Shown: positions 24,194 to 33,315, numbered from the stretch's first letter. The stretch: DNA of 33,362 nucleotides from an uncultured Lachnospiraceae bacterium (GCA_910586955.1 CAJUMM010000029.1:1-33362); one strand, 5' to 3'. The notes: a model not told the origin generated them from the letters alone. Translations and numbers: made by a program.

Positions 24194-26440
24194 ATGAAAC
24201 TGGAAGGCTATGTGGAACACATTATCTACCGCAATACGGAAAATGGTTATTCGGTTTTGAATCTGGTATCCGGGGAACGGGAAATCACCGCCGTGGGTGT
24301 CTTCCACTATATCAGTGAGGGGGAGCTTCTGGAGCTGGAGGGCAGTTATACGGAGCATCCCCTATACGGGGAGCAGTTTCAGGCGGAACGCTTTGAGGTC
24401 AAAGCGCCGAAAGATGTGCTGGCTGTAGAGCGGTATCTGGGAAGCGGTGCGGTCAAGGGGATTGGCGCTGCCTTGGCAGCGCGGATTGTGCGGCATTTCG
24501 GGAAAGACACCTTTGAGATTATGGAGCGGGAGCCGGAGCGTCTGGCGGAGATTAAGGGAATCAGCGAGCGCAAAGCCAGGGAGATTGCGGAGCAGCTGGA
24601 GGAGAAGCGGGAGCTTAGGCAGGCTATGATATTCCTTCAGGGGTATGGAATTTCCATGAATCTGTCTGTGAAAATCTACCAGCAGTACGGACAGGAGATT
24701 TACCGGATCATCAAAGAAAATCCCTACCGTCTGGCCGATGATATCAGCGGCGTGGGTTTCCGGACCGCCGATGAGATTGCCAAACGGGTGGGGATCCGTT
24801 CCGATTCGGACTTCCGGATCCGAAGCGGGATACTCTATGTGCTGCTTAAGGCGGCGGGGGAGGGGCATACCTGTCTCCCGGCAGAAGTTCTTAGAGTAAA
24901 GACGGAAGAGCTTTTGGAAGTGCCTGGGGAGGCGGTGGAGAAGCACTTGATGGATTTGGCATTTGAGCGCCGTCTGGTTCAGAAACAGGTGCCGGGACCG
25001 GGAGGGGAGCCCATACCCTTTGTGTATGCAGCCTCCTACTATTATGCGGAGCTTGGGATTGCGGCTATGCTGTGCCAGCTTAAGCTTTCCCTGGAGATTC
25101 CGGAGGCGGAGATAGAGAGCAGGCTTAAGAAGATAGAGGGGCAGATGTCTACGGAGCTGGATGCGCATCAGCGGGAGGCGGTTGCCGCCGCCGTACAGAA
25201 CGGGCTTCTCATTCTGACGGGAGGGCCGGGAACAGGAAAGACAACAACCATCAACGCTATGATCCGCTATTTTGAGGCGGAAGATCTGGAGATTTTTTTG
25301 GCGGCTCCCACAGGCCGCGCAGCCAAGCGCATGACGGAGGCTACCGGCTGCGAGGCCCGGACCATTCACCGGCTTTTAGAGCTTTCCGGAGGGCCGGATA
25401 ACCTCTCCGGCCGGGCGGTATTTGCCAGAAACGAGGAAAATCCCCTGGAGGCGGACGTGATTATCATCGACGAGATGTCCATGGTGGATACCCATCTGAT
25501 GCAGGCCCTTCTGAAAGCGGTCATTCCCGGGACGCGGCTGGTCCTGGTGGGGGATGTAAACCAGCTTCCCAGCGTAGGGCCCGGAAGGGTGCTGCAGGAT
25601 CTCATTGCCTCCGGCGCCTTTCCGGTAGTACGCCTGACAAAGATTTTCCGCCAGGCTGCCGAGAGCGACATTATTGTGAATGCCCACAAGATCAACCGGG
25701 GAGAGCAGGTAACCTTGGATAACAAAAGCCGGGATTTCTTTTTCCTTAAGAGGCAGGATCCCAATCTCATCCTGCGGGTGGTGCTTGCCCTGGTCCAGGA
25801 AAAGCTTCCCAGATATGTCCATGGGAGCATTTCCGATATCCAGGTTCTGACGCCTATGCGCAAGGGCGTGCTGGGGGTGGAGAACCTAAACCAGATGCTT
25901 CAGCGGTACCTGAATCCGGCCTCGGAAGACAAAGAGGAGCGGGAGCATGGAGGCGGAGTTTTCCGGATAGGGGATAAGGTTATGCAGATACGGAACAATT
26001 ACCAGCTGGAGTGGGAAGTGCGTAACCGCTACGGCATAGCCGTGGATCGCGGGCTGGGAGTTTTCAACGGGGATATGGGGACCATCCGGTCCATCAATTC
26101 CTTTGCGGAGGAGCTGACGGTGGAATTTGACGAGGGCCGCATGGTTTCCTATCCCTTTAAGCAGCTGGACGAACTGGAGCTGGCCTATGCCATTACGGTA
26201 CATAAGTCCCAGGGAAGCGAATACCCGGCTGTGGTAATTCCCCTTCTTTCGGGACCGCGGCCTTTGATGAACCGGAACCTCCTCTACACGGCCGTGACCA
26301 GGGCCAGGTCCTGTGTGACTCTGGTGGGTAGTGCCGAAGTCTTTGATATGATGGTGCAGAATGAGACGGAACAGAAACGATATACAGGTCTTGCCGAGAC
26401 TGTTAAATCTTATTTATCCTCGCAGATGCCCGGTGTGTGA
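24194..26440 (+). CDS. recD2: RecD2-type ATP-dependent DNA helicase (SF1B)
   Basis: The protein has 748 residues from ATG 24194, which follows AAGGAG at 24184-24189. An in-frame ATG at 24143 lies inside the mreB terminator and is rejected; family members typically begin like MKLEGYVEHI. An N-terminal OB-like region is followed by helix-hairpin-helix segments (GIGAALAARIV, IKGISERKAREI, GVGFRTADEIAKRVGI). Walker A is GGPGTGKTT at 343-351. Walker B is IIIDEMSMVD, with Asp426 and Glu427. Motif III is VGDVNQLPSVGPG. The C-terminal motifs are AITVHKSQGSEYPAV and LLYTAVTRAR. It is a 5'-3' helicase that acts in DNA repair without RecB or RecC, as known for Deinococcus and Bacillus RecD2. It has no visible promoter of its own after the mreB terminator. 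Its end overlaps the ComF gene by 80 bases. Confidence 0.95.
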   Translation: MKLEGYVEHIIYRNTENGYSVLNLVSGEREITAVGVFHYISEGELLELEGSYTEHPLYGEQFQAERFEVKAPKDVLAVERYLGSGAVKGIGAALAARIVRHFGKDTFEIMEREPERLAEIKGISERKAREIAEQLEEKRELRQAMIFLQGYGISMNLSVKIYQQYGQEIYRIIKENPYRLADDISGVGFRTADEIAKRVGIRSDSDFRIRSGILYVLLKAAGEGHTCLPAEVLRVKTEELLEVPGEAVEKHLMDLAFERRLVQKQVPGPGGEPIPFVYAASYYYAELGIAAMLCQLKLSLEIPEAEIESRLKKIEGQMSTELDAHQREAVAAAVQNGLLILTGGPGTGKTTTINAMIRYFEAEDLEIFLAAPTGRAAKRMTEATGCEARTIHRLLELSGGPDNLSGRAVFARNEENPLEADVIIIDEMSMVDTHLMQALLKAVIPGTRLVLVGDVNQLPSVGPGRVLQDLIASGAFPVVRLTKIFRQAAESDIIVNAHKINRGEQVTLDNKSRDFFFLKRQDPNLILRVVLALVQEKLPRYVHGSISDIQVLTPMRKGVLGVENLNQMLQRYLNPASEDKEEREHGGGVFRIGDKVMQIRNNYQLEWEVRNRYGIAVDRGLGVFNGDMGTIRSINSFAEELTVEFDEGRMVSYPFKQLDELELAYAITVHKSQGSEYPAVVIPLLSGPRPLMNRNLLYTAVTRARSCVTLVGSAEVFDMMVQNETEQKRYTGLAETVKSYLSSQMPGV

Positions 26441-27095
26441 CGGGATTGTTGGGAAATACGGAAAATTCATATGTGACAGCTGTGTGAAAAGGCTGCACCC
26501 GGTGGAGGAGCCCCTGTGCAAGAAGTGCGGGAAGCCTCTTGACAGGGAGGAGGCGGAATACTGCGAAGACTGCGGGAAGGGAAAACATCTCTTTGCCAGA
26601 GGCCGGGCGGCTTTCGTATACGATGCCCTGATGCGGGAGTCCATAAGCCGGTTTAAATATAGAAACCGCAGGGAATACGGGGACTTTTATGTAAAAGAGA
26701 TCCTGGAGCGCTGCGGGGATGCCCTCCGCGCCTGGGAGGCGGACGCTTTGATTCCCATTCCCCTGCACCGTGGGAGAAGGCGGAAAAGAGGGTTCAACCA
26801 GGCGGAGCTTCTTGCAAGAGGGCTTAGCCGGGAACTGGGGATTCCGGTAAATACCCGCCTTCTGGTCCGGGTGAAAAAGACCCGTCCCCAGAAGGAGCTG
26901 AGCAGGCAGGAGCGGAGCAGTAATTTGAAAAATGCTTTTCAAGCGGCCCAAAATGATGTAAGATTAAAAAAGGTGATTCTGGTAGATGATATCTACACCA
27001 CCGGAAGTACCATAGATGCGGCGGCAAAAGTGCTTTTGCAGCAGGGCGTGGAAAAAGTTTATTTTTTAAGCATTTGTATTGGACGGGGATACTAA
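26361..27095 (+). CDS. comF: ComF-family protein (zinc-ribbon plus phosphoribosyltransferase-like domain)
   Basis: The protein has 244 residues if it starts at ATG 26361. A TTG at 26391 (start MPRLLNLIYPRRC) is an alternative, and neither has a strong Shine-Dalgarno. Two Cys4 clusters are visible: C23/C26 with C38/C41, and C53/C56 with C68/C71, which suggests two bound zinc ions. The C-terminal half is a PRTase fold with the PRPP-loop signature VILVDDIYTTGST at about 205-217 and the upstream phrase DALIPIPLHRGRRRKRGFNQAELLA. In Bacillus and Haemophilus relatives ComFC/ComF is needed for DNA uptake in transformation. In many non-competent Firmicutes its role is unproven. The 80-base overlap with recD2 implies co-transcription and fits a link to DNA metabolism. 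Confidence 0.9.
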   Translation: MRRNRNDIQVLPRLLNLIYPRRCPVCDGIVGKYGKFICDSCVKRLHPVEEPLCKKCGKPLDREEAEYCEDCGKGKHLFARGRAAFVYDALMRESISRFKYRNRREYGDFYVKEILERCGDALRAWEADALIPIPLHRGRRRKRGFNQAELLARGLSRELGIPVNTRLLVRVKKTRPQKELSRQERSSNLKNAFQAAQNDVRLKKVILVDDIYTTGSTIDAAAKVLLQQGVEKVYFLSICIGRGY

Positions 27096-27107
27096 TTGTG
27101 GTATAAT
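27079..27107 (+). promoter_or_regulatory. Sigma-A promoter for the cdaA operon
   Basis: TTGGAC at 27079-27084 and TATAAT at 27102-27107 are 17 bases apart. An extended -10 TG is at 27099-27100, one base before the hexamer. The -35 element lies inside the last codons of the ComF gene. Transcription should start near 27114, giving a leader of about 38 bases before the first gene. Confidence 0.82.
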
Positions 27108-27151
27108 GTACGGAAGGACAATGGGACAGCTATTACTTACAGAGGTGAATC

Positions 27152-27607
27152 ATGTTAAACGAGGATAAGATCCGGCTTATGACAAAGGCCGCTTCCTTCG
27201 AAACCGGGGAGGGGAAAGAGGCTTTGTCCATGAACAGATATTTTCGCGGTGATTATATCAGCCTCCAGCTGATCTTCGCATGGCTTTCATTTACGGTTTC
27301 TTTTGCACTGTGCGTGGGACTGTGGGGTTTTTATAATATGGAATATTTGCTGACAAATCTCCATAAGATGGATTTGCCGGCGCTGGGAAAAAGATTTGCT
27401 TTTCTTTACCTGGGACTGCTGGGAGTTTTTCTCCTGATCCATTACGTAGTATATCACTTGCGGTATCAGAAAAACAAAAGAAATCTTGCTGTATATCACC
27501 AGATTTTGAAAAGGATTGCCCATATTTATCAGATGGAATCCAAAAACGGAAGCAGTGATTTCACATCAGGAGGAACGAGAAAAGATGACAACGCTACTGG
27601 AATTTAG
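27152..27607 (+). CDS. Uncharacterised small membrane protein, first gene of the cdaA operon
   Basis: The protein has 151 residues starting at ATG 27152, after AGAGGTGA at 27141-27148. I do not recognise a family. A soluble N-terminus of about 35 residues is followed by two membrane spans: near 38-60 (LIFAWLSFTVSFALCVGLWG) and near 82-104 (FAFLYLGLLGVFLLIHYVVY). A basic cytoplasmic tail follows and ends hydrophilic. With the short loop between the spans, both ends are probably cytoplasmic. Its start lies just downstream of a strong promoter and its end overlaps the next gene by 23 bases, so the two products are likely made together. The context suggests a partner of the larger membrane protein encoded next. 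Confidence 0.85.
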   Translation: MLNEDKIRLMTKAASFETGEGKEALSMNRYFRGDYISLQLIFAWLSFTVSFALCVGLWGFYNMEYLLTNLHKMDLPALGKRFAFLYLGLLGVFLLIHYVVYHLRYQKNKRNLAVYHQILKRIAHIYQMESKNGSSDFTSGGTRKDDNATGI

Positions 27608-28589
27608 AGAGAAAGCTAAAATATTTTTGGGGAAATACGATATTTATATTTTTCCCCTGCTGAAATTTATTCTGGCCATTATCACCTTTTTGTCCATTAA
27701 CGGAAATATCGGTTTTATGGAACGGGCGAAAAGCCCGGCCATATCCATGATTCTGGCTTTGATGTGCTCCTTTCTCCCCATAAATGCCATTGCCGTATTC
27801 GGGGCAGTTTTGATTCTGGCCCATGCCTATGCTCTCTCCCTGGAGGTTTTTGCCATTGCCTTTGTGGTAATCATCCTGATGTTCCTGCTGTTTTTCAGGA
27901 CGGCCTCCCAGTATGGCTATATCTTGGTTCTCACCCCTCTGGCTTTTGCCATGAAGATGCCTTATCTGGTACCCCTTTCCATGGGACTGGTGGGAAATCC
28001 CCTGGCTGCGGTTCCGGTAGGCTGCGGTACGGTTATCTATTACCTGATGCAGTATATGAAGCTGAATACGACGATTTTAAGCGGAACGGGCAAGGAAAGC
28101 GAAGCCATGAAGCAGAAAATCACGTATTTGATTGATAATGTGGTGCGGAACCGGGAAATGCTTTTAATGGTGATTGCTTTTGCCGTAACCATTATCGTGG
28201 TGTATGTCATACGGAGAATGTCTATTGACTATGCCTGGTCCATTGCAGTGGGCGTGGGAGCCGTGGTCAATGTGATTGTCCTCCTTACAGGGAGCATGAT
28301 CTTCAATGTTTCCCTGAAGATTGCCCCTGTTCTTCTGGGAACCCTGGTATCCATGGCCCTGGTGATGGTACTGCAGATTATGGTGTTTACCCTGGACTAT
28401 TCCAGGACGGAATATGTACAGTTTGAGGATGATGAATATTATTACTATGTAAAGGCGGTGCCCAAGGTGACCATCGCCGTTTCCGAGAAGCGGGTGAAGC
28501 GGATTAGTTCCCAGAGAAAGCCGGCATCCGCAAAAAAGAAAAGCGGCACGGGCAAAAGGCCTGCGGCAAATTCCCCGCAGAAGGATTAA
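27585..28589 (+). CDS. Uncharacterised polytopic membrane protein upstream of cdaA
   Basis: I choose ATG 27585 (MTTLLEFREKAKIF), 11 bases after AGGAGG at 27568-27573, giving 334 residues. A longer in-frame opening from 27516 has no such site. About eight hydrophobic spans fill residues 18-280, including FPLLKFILAIITFLSI, MILALMCSFLPINAIAVFG and LLMVIAFAVTIIVVYVI. After the last span comes an acidic, tyrosine-rich patch (FEDDEYYYYVKAVPK) and then a Lys/Ser/Pro-rich basic tail that looks cytoplasmic and disordered. The region from about 115 to 150 with GLVGNPLAAVPVGCGT between spans resembles a permease-like loop. I cannot assign a family. It overlaps the preceding gene and is 31 bases from cdaA, so a link with c-di-AMP signalling or envelope stress is plausible but unproven. 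Confidence 0.85.
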   Translation: MTTLLEFREKAKIFLGKYDIYIFPLLKFILAIITFLSINGNIGFMERAKSPAISMILALMCSFLPINAIAVFGAVLILAHAYALSLEVFAIAFVVIILMFLLFFRTASQYGYILVLTPLAFAMKMPYLVPLSMGLVGNPLAAVPVGCGTVIYYLMQYMKLNTTILSGTGKESEAMKQKITYLIDNVVRNREMLLMVIAFAVTIIVVYVIRRMSIDYAWSIAVGVGAVVNVIVLLTGSMIFNVSLKIAPVLLGTLVSMALVMVLQIMVFTLDYSRTEYVQFEDDEYYYYVKAVPKVTIAVSEKRVKRISSQRKPASAKKKSGTGKRPAANSPQKD

Positions 28590-28620
28590 CAGGCAGACAG
28601 CTTAGATAGGAGGGAGTAAA

Positions 28621-29505
28621 ATGCGGAGTTCTTTAACAGAATTTGTACAGCAGTTCTTGAAGTGGGACTCCCTGCAGATCCGGCCTACGGATATTGTGGA
28701 AGTGATCATTTTATCCTTTCTGATTTATCAGGTGATGGCCTGGATTAAGAAGACCAGGGCCTGGTCCCTTTTGAAGGGCTTTGCCGTGCTTCTGATCTTT
28801 ATCTTCCTGGCCTGGAGCTTCCAGCTGAATACCATTCTCTGGATTGCGAGAAACGTGTTCAGTCTCGGAATCACCGCCCTGGTGATTGTGTTCCAGCCGG
28901 AGCTTCGGAGAGCCTTGGAGCAGCTGGGACAGAAGAATCTCATCAATTCCGTATTCAGCTTTGACAGCTCCAAGGAGGACAGCGCAAGATTCAGCGATAA
29001 GACGGTGAACGAGCTGGTGAAAGCCGTGTTTGAGATGGCGAAGGTGAAGACCGGCGCCCTGATTGTCCTGGAGAGAAATACGCCGCTGAATGAGTATGAG
29101 CGGACGGGGATTACCCTGGATTCCATACTCAGCAGCCAGCTTTTGATTAATATTTTTGAACACAATACGCCTCTTCACGACGGGGCTGTGATTGTGCGGG
29201 AGAACCGGATTGTATCGGCCACCTGTTATCTGCCCCTCTCGGATAATCTTTTTCTGAGCAAAGAGCTGGGGACCCGTCACAGGGCTGCAGTGGGAATCAG
29301 CGAGGTGACGGATTCTATGACCATTGTGGTTTCGGAGGAGACCGGAAAGGTATCTGTGGCTATGGGCGGGGAGCTCAAGCGGGATCTGTCCCAGGAAGAA
29401 CTGCGGAGCCAGCTGGTGATTGCCCAGGATAAAACCCGGGATACGGGACGGTTCAAATTGTGGAAAGGACGGGTGAAGAAGCGTGAAAAAGATGCTGACA
29501 AATAA
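28621..29505 (+). CDS. cdaA: Membrane diadenylate cyclase CdaA (DacA)
   Basis: The protein has 294 residues. ATG 28621 follows AGGAGGGAG. Three membrane spans occupy about residues 23-100, followed by the cytoplasmic DAC (DisA_N) domain. The catalytic motifs are intact: DGA at 187-189 (LHDGAVIV) and RHR at 219-221 (GTRHRAAVGIS). The enzyme condenses two ATP into c-di-AMP, an essential second messenger that controls potassium and osmolyte transport and cell-wall homeostasis. The gene for its regulator CdaR begins within its last 23 bases, the usual cdaA-cdaR arrangement. The basic C-terminal tail (LWKGRVKKREKDADK) is variable in the family. Confidence is high because both motifs, the spans and the neighbour agree. 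Confidence 0.97.
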   Translation: MRSSLTEFVQQFLKWDSLQIRPTDIVEVIILSFLIYQVMAWIKKTRAWSLLKGFAVLLIFIFLAWSFQLNTILWIARNVFSLGITALVIVFQPELRRALEQLGQKNLINSVFSFDSSKEDSARFSDKTVNELVKAVFEMAKVKTGALIVLERNTPLNEYERTGITLDSILSSQLLINIFEHNTPLHDGAVIVRENRIVSATCYLPLSDNLFLSKELGTRHRAAVGISEVTDSMTIVVSEETGKVSVAMGGELKRDLSQEELRSQLVIAQDKTRDTGRFKLWKGRVKKREKDADK

Positions 29506-30760
29506 CCTGGGCCTTAAACTTCTTTCCATTGTGGCAGCAGCCATGCTGTGGCTGATTGTGGTGAATATTGACGATCCGGTAACGTATCAGGATTTTTCTT
29601 CGATCCGGGTGACTATGCTGAATGAGGATGCGGTTACGGATAAGGACCAGGTATACCGGGTGGAGGATAACAGTGATCTCATCAATATCCGGGTATGGGC
29701 GAAACGCTCCGTACTGAATAAACTTTCCGCAGAAGATTTTACGGCTACGGCGGATATGGAGAAAAACATTAAGTTCGGCAATCTGGTGGGGATTGAGGTA
29801 TCCTGCAGCAATCGGAACGTGCGGACTGCTGATATTGCCAAGAGCCGGGAAAATGTGGTTATCAGTATTGAAGATGCGGCCAGTGAGCTGTTCAACGTAG
29901 TAGTGAGGCAGAGCGGCCAGCCGGATGACGCATACGTGGTGGGAACTGCGCTTCCCGAGCAGAGCCTGATTGAAATCCGGGGGCCGGCCTCTGTGGTGGC
30001 CAGGATTAACAGGGTCCAGGCGGATCTGAATGTTACGGGATTCAATTCTGACCGGAGTGAGATTTGTGCACTGACCATTCTGGACAGCAATGGAGCCCAG
30101 GTGGATACCACTTATCTGGAATATGCCGGGAAGACGGAAGGCATGAAGGTTATGGTAACCATGCTGAGGAAGAAGGATGTAAGGCTGAAACCTGCTTATA
30201 CGGGCACGCCTTCCAGTGATTACAGTTTCAAAAATATTTTTGCGAAGCCGGAGACGGTGAAGATTGCAGGAACTACGGCGGATATTTCGAAAATTATGGA
30301 AATTGAGATCCCGGAGGATGAGATTAACATTAACGGGATTGAGGAAGACACCCAGTTTGTGGTGGATATCACCAAATATCTTCCGGACAATATCCGGCTG
30401 GTGAATGAAGCGGATGCTATGGTCACGGTTGTAGTGGAGTTGGAGCGGAAGCAGGGAAAGGGTGTAAAGATTCCGGTTTCGGAGATCGAACTGAAAAATC
30501 TTTCCCGGGGTATGAAAATTGATTTCGGAAACCTGAAAGAGATAGAGGTAGTGGTCAAAGGAACCAGTGCGGAATTGGAAAGCCTGAATGAGGAAGAGGT
30601 AAAGGTGGCTTTGGATTTGTCTGACTACACCAAAGCGGGAGACTATACCGGTACGGCAGATGTGACTCTTCCGGAGAATTACGGCCTGATGGAGGATGTG
30701 GAAATTGAGTTTACCCTCACAAGGGCTGCGGGAAGCTCCGGAGGGGCCGGAAACGGCTGA
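29483..30760 (+). CDS. cdaR: YbbR-domain protein CdaR, regulator of CdaA
   Basis: The protein has 425 residues from GTG 29483, overlapping cdaA by 23 bases. An ATG three codons later is possible. A single N-terminal membrane anchor (LGLKLLSIVAAAMLWLIVV, about residues 9-28) is followed by an extracytoplasmic part with about four YbbR repeats (roughly 45-125, 135-220, 230-320 and 330-412). Typical repeat phrases are VVRQSGQPDDAYVVG followed by IEIRGPASVVARINRV, and KETVKIAGT-like strands. Members bind CdaA in the membrane and modulate c-di-AMP production. The C-terminus is a short Gly/Ser tail (SSGGAGNG). The tight overlap suggests stoichiometric production with CdaA. Confidence 0.95.
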   Translation: MKKMLTNNLGLKLLSIVAAAMLWLIVVNIDDPVTYQDFSSIRVTMLNEDAVTDKDQVYRVEDNSDLINIRVWAKRSVLNKLSAEDFTATADMEKNIKFGNLVGIEVSCSNRNVRTADIAKSRENVVISIEDAASELFNVVVRQSGQPDDAYVVGTALPEQSLIEIRGPASVVARINRVQADLNVTGFNSDRSEICALTILDSNGAQVDTTYLEYAGKTEGMKVMVTMLRKKDVRLKPAYTGTPSSDYSFKNIFAKPETVKIAGTTADISKIMEIEIPEDEININGIEEDTQFVVDITKYLPDNIRLVNEADAMVTVVVELERKQGKGVKIPVSEIELKNLSRGMKIDFGNLKEIEVVVKGTSAELESLNEEEVKVALDLSDYTKAGDYTGTADVTLPENYGLMEDVEIEFTLTRAAGSSGGAGNG

Positions 30761-30794
30761 TGGGGATGAACATTAAAGAACGGAGGTTTTGCAT

Positions 30795-31058
30795 ATGGTA
30801 AGTAAGAAGGTAGTAATTCAAAATCCAACAGGACTGCATCTAAGGCCTGCAGGCATTCTCTGCAAGACAGCCATGCAGTTTAAATCCATGATTACGTTCA
30901 CATTCGAGAATACCACGGCGAATGCCAAGAGCGTTCTGAGCGTTCTGGGGGCCTGTGTAAAGTCTGGGGATGAGATTGAAATTATCTGCGAGGGTGCGGA
31001 CGAGCAGGCAGCCCTGGCAGCTATGGCAGAAGCTGTGGAGAGCGGCCTTGGAGAATAA
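30795..31058 (+). CDS. ptsH: Phosphocarrier protein HPr
   Basis: The protein has 87 residues from ATG 30795, with GGAGG at 30782-30786 eight bases upstream. A TTG at 30789 is not needed. The active-site loop PTGLHLRPAG places the phosphorylated histidine at His15 with Arg17. The regulatory serine is Ser46 in NAKSVLSVLG, the site used by HPr kinase/phosphorylase in Firmicutes. It carries phosphate from enzyme I to sugar-specific EIIA domains and, as Ser-P, acts with CcpA. It is not Crh, because His15 is kept. No other PTS gene is in the window. It sits 34 bases after cdaR, where many Firmicutes have glmM. The next gene starts within its last codons. Confidence 0.96.
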   Translation: MVSKKVVIQNPTGLHLRPAGILCKTAMQFKSMITFTFENTTANAKSVLSVLGACVKSGDEIEIICEGADEQAALAAMAEAVESGLGE

Positions 31059-33315
31059 GAAAAGATGGGCGATAGGGTATGCAGCACTCTGCATACTCTA
31101 TTTCGTCGTGTCCGTAATGATTCCTCACCACAAACTGGATCCCCGGGGACTGGAAGGAGTGGGCAAGCCTTCCCTGCGGCTGAAAACCCAGGAGATTACG
31201 GATGATACAGAGCTGAGATTTGAGTACTATGCAGACCAGGATGCCTTAAGCCAGCTCTCTTTCTATTTTACAGACAACGATCACCTCTTTTCCGGGGGAG
31301 AGATCCGGATAGAAGCCTTTGATCTGGAGAGCGGGGAACTCCTGGGCAGCCAGACCTATGCTCTTTTGGATCTGGAGGTGGAGGCCTTCTGGGGTGTCAC
31401 CTTTGAGGAGGAGCCTAAGGGGCGGGCCCTGGAAGTGGTAATCACAGGAAGCGGCATAGCCGGAAGCAGTGCCGGGGAAGACCCGGAAGGGCCTTCCGTC
31501 TGGCTGAACACGGTACGGCGGACCAGCGGCAATACTTATGAGAACGGACAGGCCCTGGAACACAACCTGATCTACAACGCTGTCTACCGGGTTCCGGTGC
31601 ACTATGTGCAGAAACCCTTTCTGATGACCTGCATGTTCCTGATTCTGGGGGCAATGTTTTTTCTGTTATATGGGAAGAGGCCTTTGGAAGGGAAGGGAGG
31701 CCCTGGCGCAAAGACGGCCAAAGAGAGCCGCGGGTTTTGGGAAAGATCAAGGGCTTTTTATAGAAAATACCGTTTGATGCTTGGGCTGGGCCTGCTGTTG
31801 TTTCTGGTTGCCCTGGTCTTCTTCTATGTATATGACGGCCAAATCCGAAAAGCTATGAACAGTACCCACCGGGTGGTGGTGATGCGGGATAACAGAGAGC
31901 TGCTGCCCGTGACGGCGGATACCCGGAATATGGTACAATATTATACCACAGAGGAGGACTCTCTGGTGGGGCTGGGAGTGCGGATGGATCTGTCGGTGGA
32001 TTTTGTTCCTGCCGGATACATTGAAGCACAGGTCACGGATATGACAAGCGGTGAATTGCTCTGCAAGGCCCGGATTGACGGGGCCGGGCTGCTGGACGGA
32101 GAGTATGTGGGGTTGATTTTTGACCGTTCCCAGACGGGGATCAAGGGACATACTTATGAGGTTTCCCTGCATTTTTCAGAGGAGCTTTTGGATAGCGGCT
32201 TGTCCGTGATTGTGACGCCGGAAGGTTATTATAAAGAAAACACTCTTTGGGTGGAAGGGGCGAAACAGGAAAACCAGCTGAGCATGAACGCCCACACCTA
32301 TTTCAACCTCTTTTTGAAAAAATACTTTTTTGCCATGTTCCTCTTTTTCGAGATTATGGCGGCCGGCTTCTATTATCTGGCCTTTATCCGCAGGTGCAGG
32401 ATTGAGAAGGTGTTCCTGTTTACCATTCTGTGCCTGGGTGTGATTTACAATTTCCTTCTGACGCCCTATATGACGCCGGACGAAAAGTATCACATCGATA
32501 TGTCTTACCGGCACTCCAACACTTTGCTTGGAATTGAACAGATCGGGGAAAACAAGTGCCTGAAGCGGGCGGACGACGAGGCTCTTAATTTTACCTCGGA
32601 GCCCAGCCTGACCAATTACAAGAACCTTTATGACGGGCTTTTCAAGCAGGTGGAGGATGACCGGCTGGTGGAGGCGGATGCCACTGCCAATACGGATGCG
32701 CCTATGATTGTCTACCTGCCGGCGGTACTGGGTATGACCCTTTCCAGGCTTCTGCACCTGGGGACGGTTCCCATGCTGCTCTTTGCCCGGTGGTGCAGCC
32801 TGCTGTTTTTTGCCTGCATGGCATATTTGGGCATGAAGAAACTGCCTTTTGGGAAGATTACCCTGTTCTTGCTTGCGATTCTGCCTATGAATCTCCAGCA
32901 GTGTACTTCCTTCTCCTACGATGCGGTGATTACGGGCACGGTGCTTCTCTACAGCTGTTACTGCATTGCCCTGGCTTACAATGAGGAGCCGGTGAGGCCC
33001 AAAGATATTCTGGTCATGGGAATCTTAGGGATTGTCTTTATCTATGGGAAGAGCGGGATTTATCTTCCCATGTGCCTGCTGGCGTTTCTCATTCCGGCGA
33101 AGAAATTTCCCGGAAAGAAGGAGTGGAAAATCTGCATGGCCGGGCTGTGCCTTCTGCCCCTTTTGAGTTTTCTCAATAAAAACACGGTGATGGTGAACTA
33201 TATTGCCACCACTACGGAGGCTACCAGCACCGTGGGGTCCTCCACTACTTCCGGTTACACCCTGGGGTATTTCCTGTCCCAGCCCATGGAGCTTTTGAAG
33301 ATTCTGGCCAATACC
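31048..33315 (+). CDS. DUF2142-family large membrane protein, truncated by the contig end
   Basis: The frame is open from TTG 31048 to the end. GGAG at 31037-31040 lies 7 bases before the TTG, and the start overlaps ptsH by 11 bases. It gives a basic N-terminus and a span (WAIGYAALCILYFVVSVM). There is no better ATG. At least 756 codons are real; the last codons beyond 33315 come from adapter sequence. Layout: span 1 (residues 7-25), ectodomain of about 160 residues, spans near 191-209 and 243-262, a second similar ectodomain to about 420, then many spans. TPYMTPDEKYHIDMSYR from residue 472 (Asp478, Glu479, His482) is the acidic loop typical of DUF2142 and GT-C-like enzymes. Members are found in gene sets for surface polysaccharides, so transfer of a lipid-linked sugar is a likely role, by inference. 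Confidence 0.82.
31072..31101 (+). terminator. Strong hairpin just after ptsH, inside the start of the DUF2142 gene (possible attenuator)
   Basis: Bases 31072-31084 (ATAGGGTATGCAG) pair with 31089-31101 (CTGCATACTCTAT). This gives a 13-base-pair stem with one G-T wobble and a CACT loop, followed by only TTTC. It begins 14 bases after the ptsH stop. The weak T-run makes full termination doubtful. It may attenuate transcription or protect the upstream mRNA end, while also encoding part of the first membrane span of the next protein. Confidence 0.4.
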
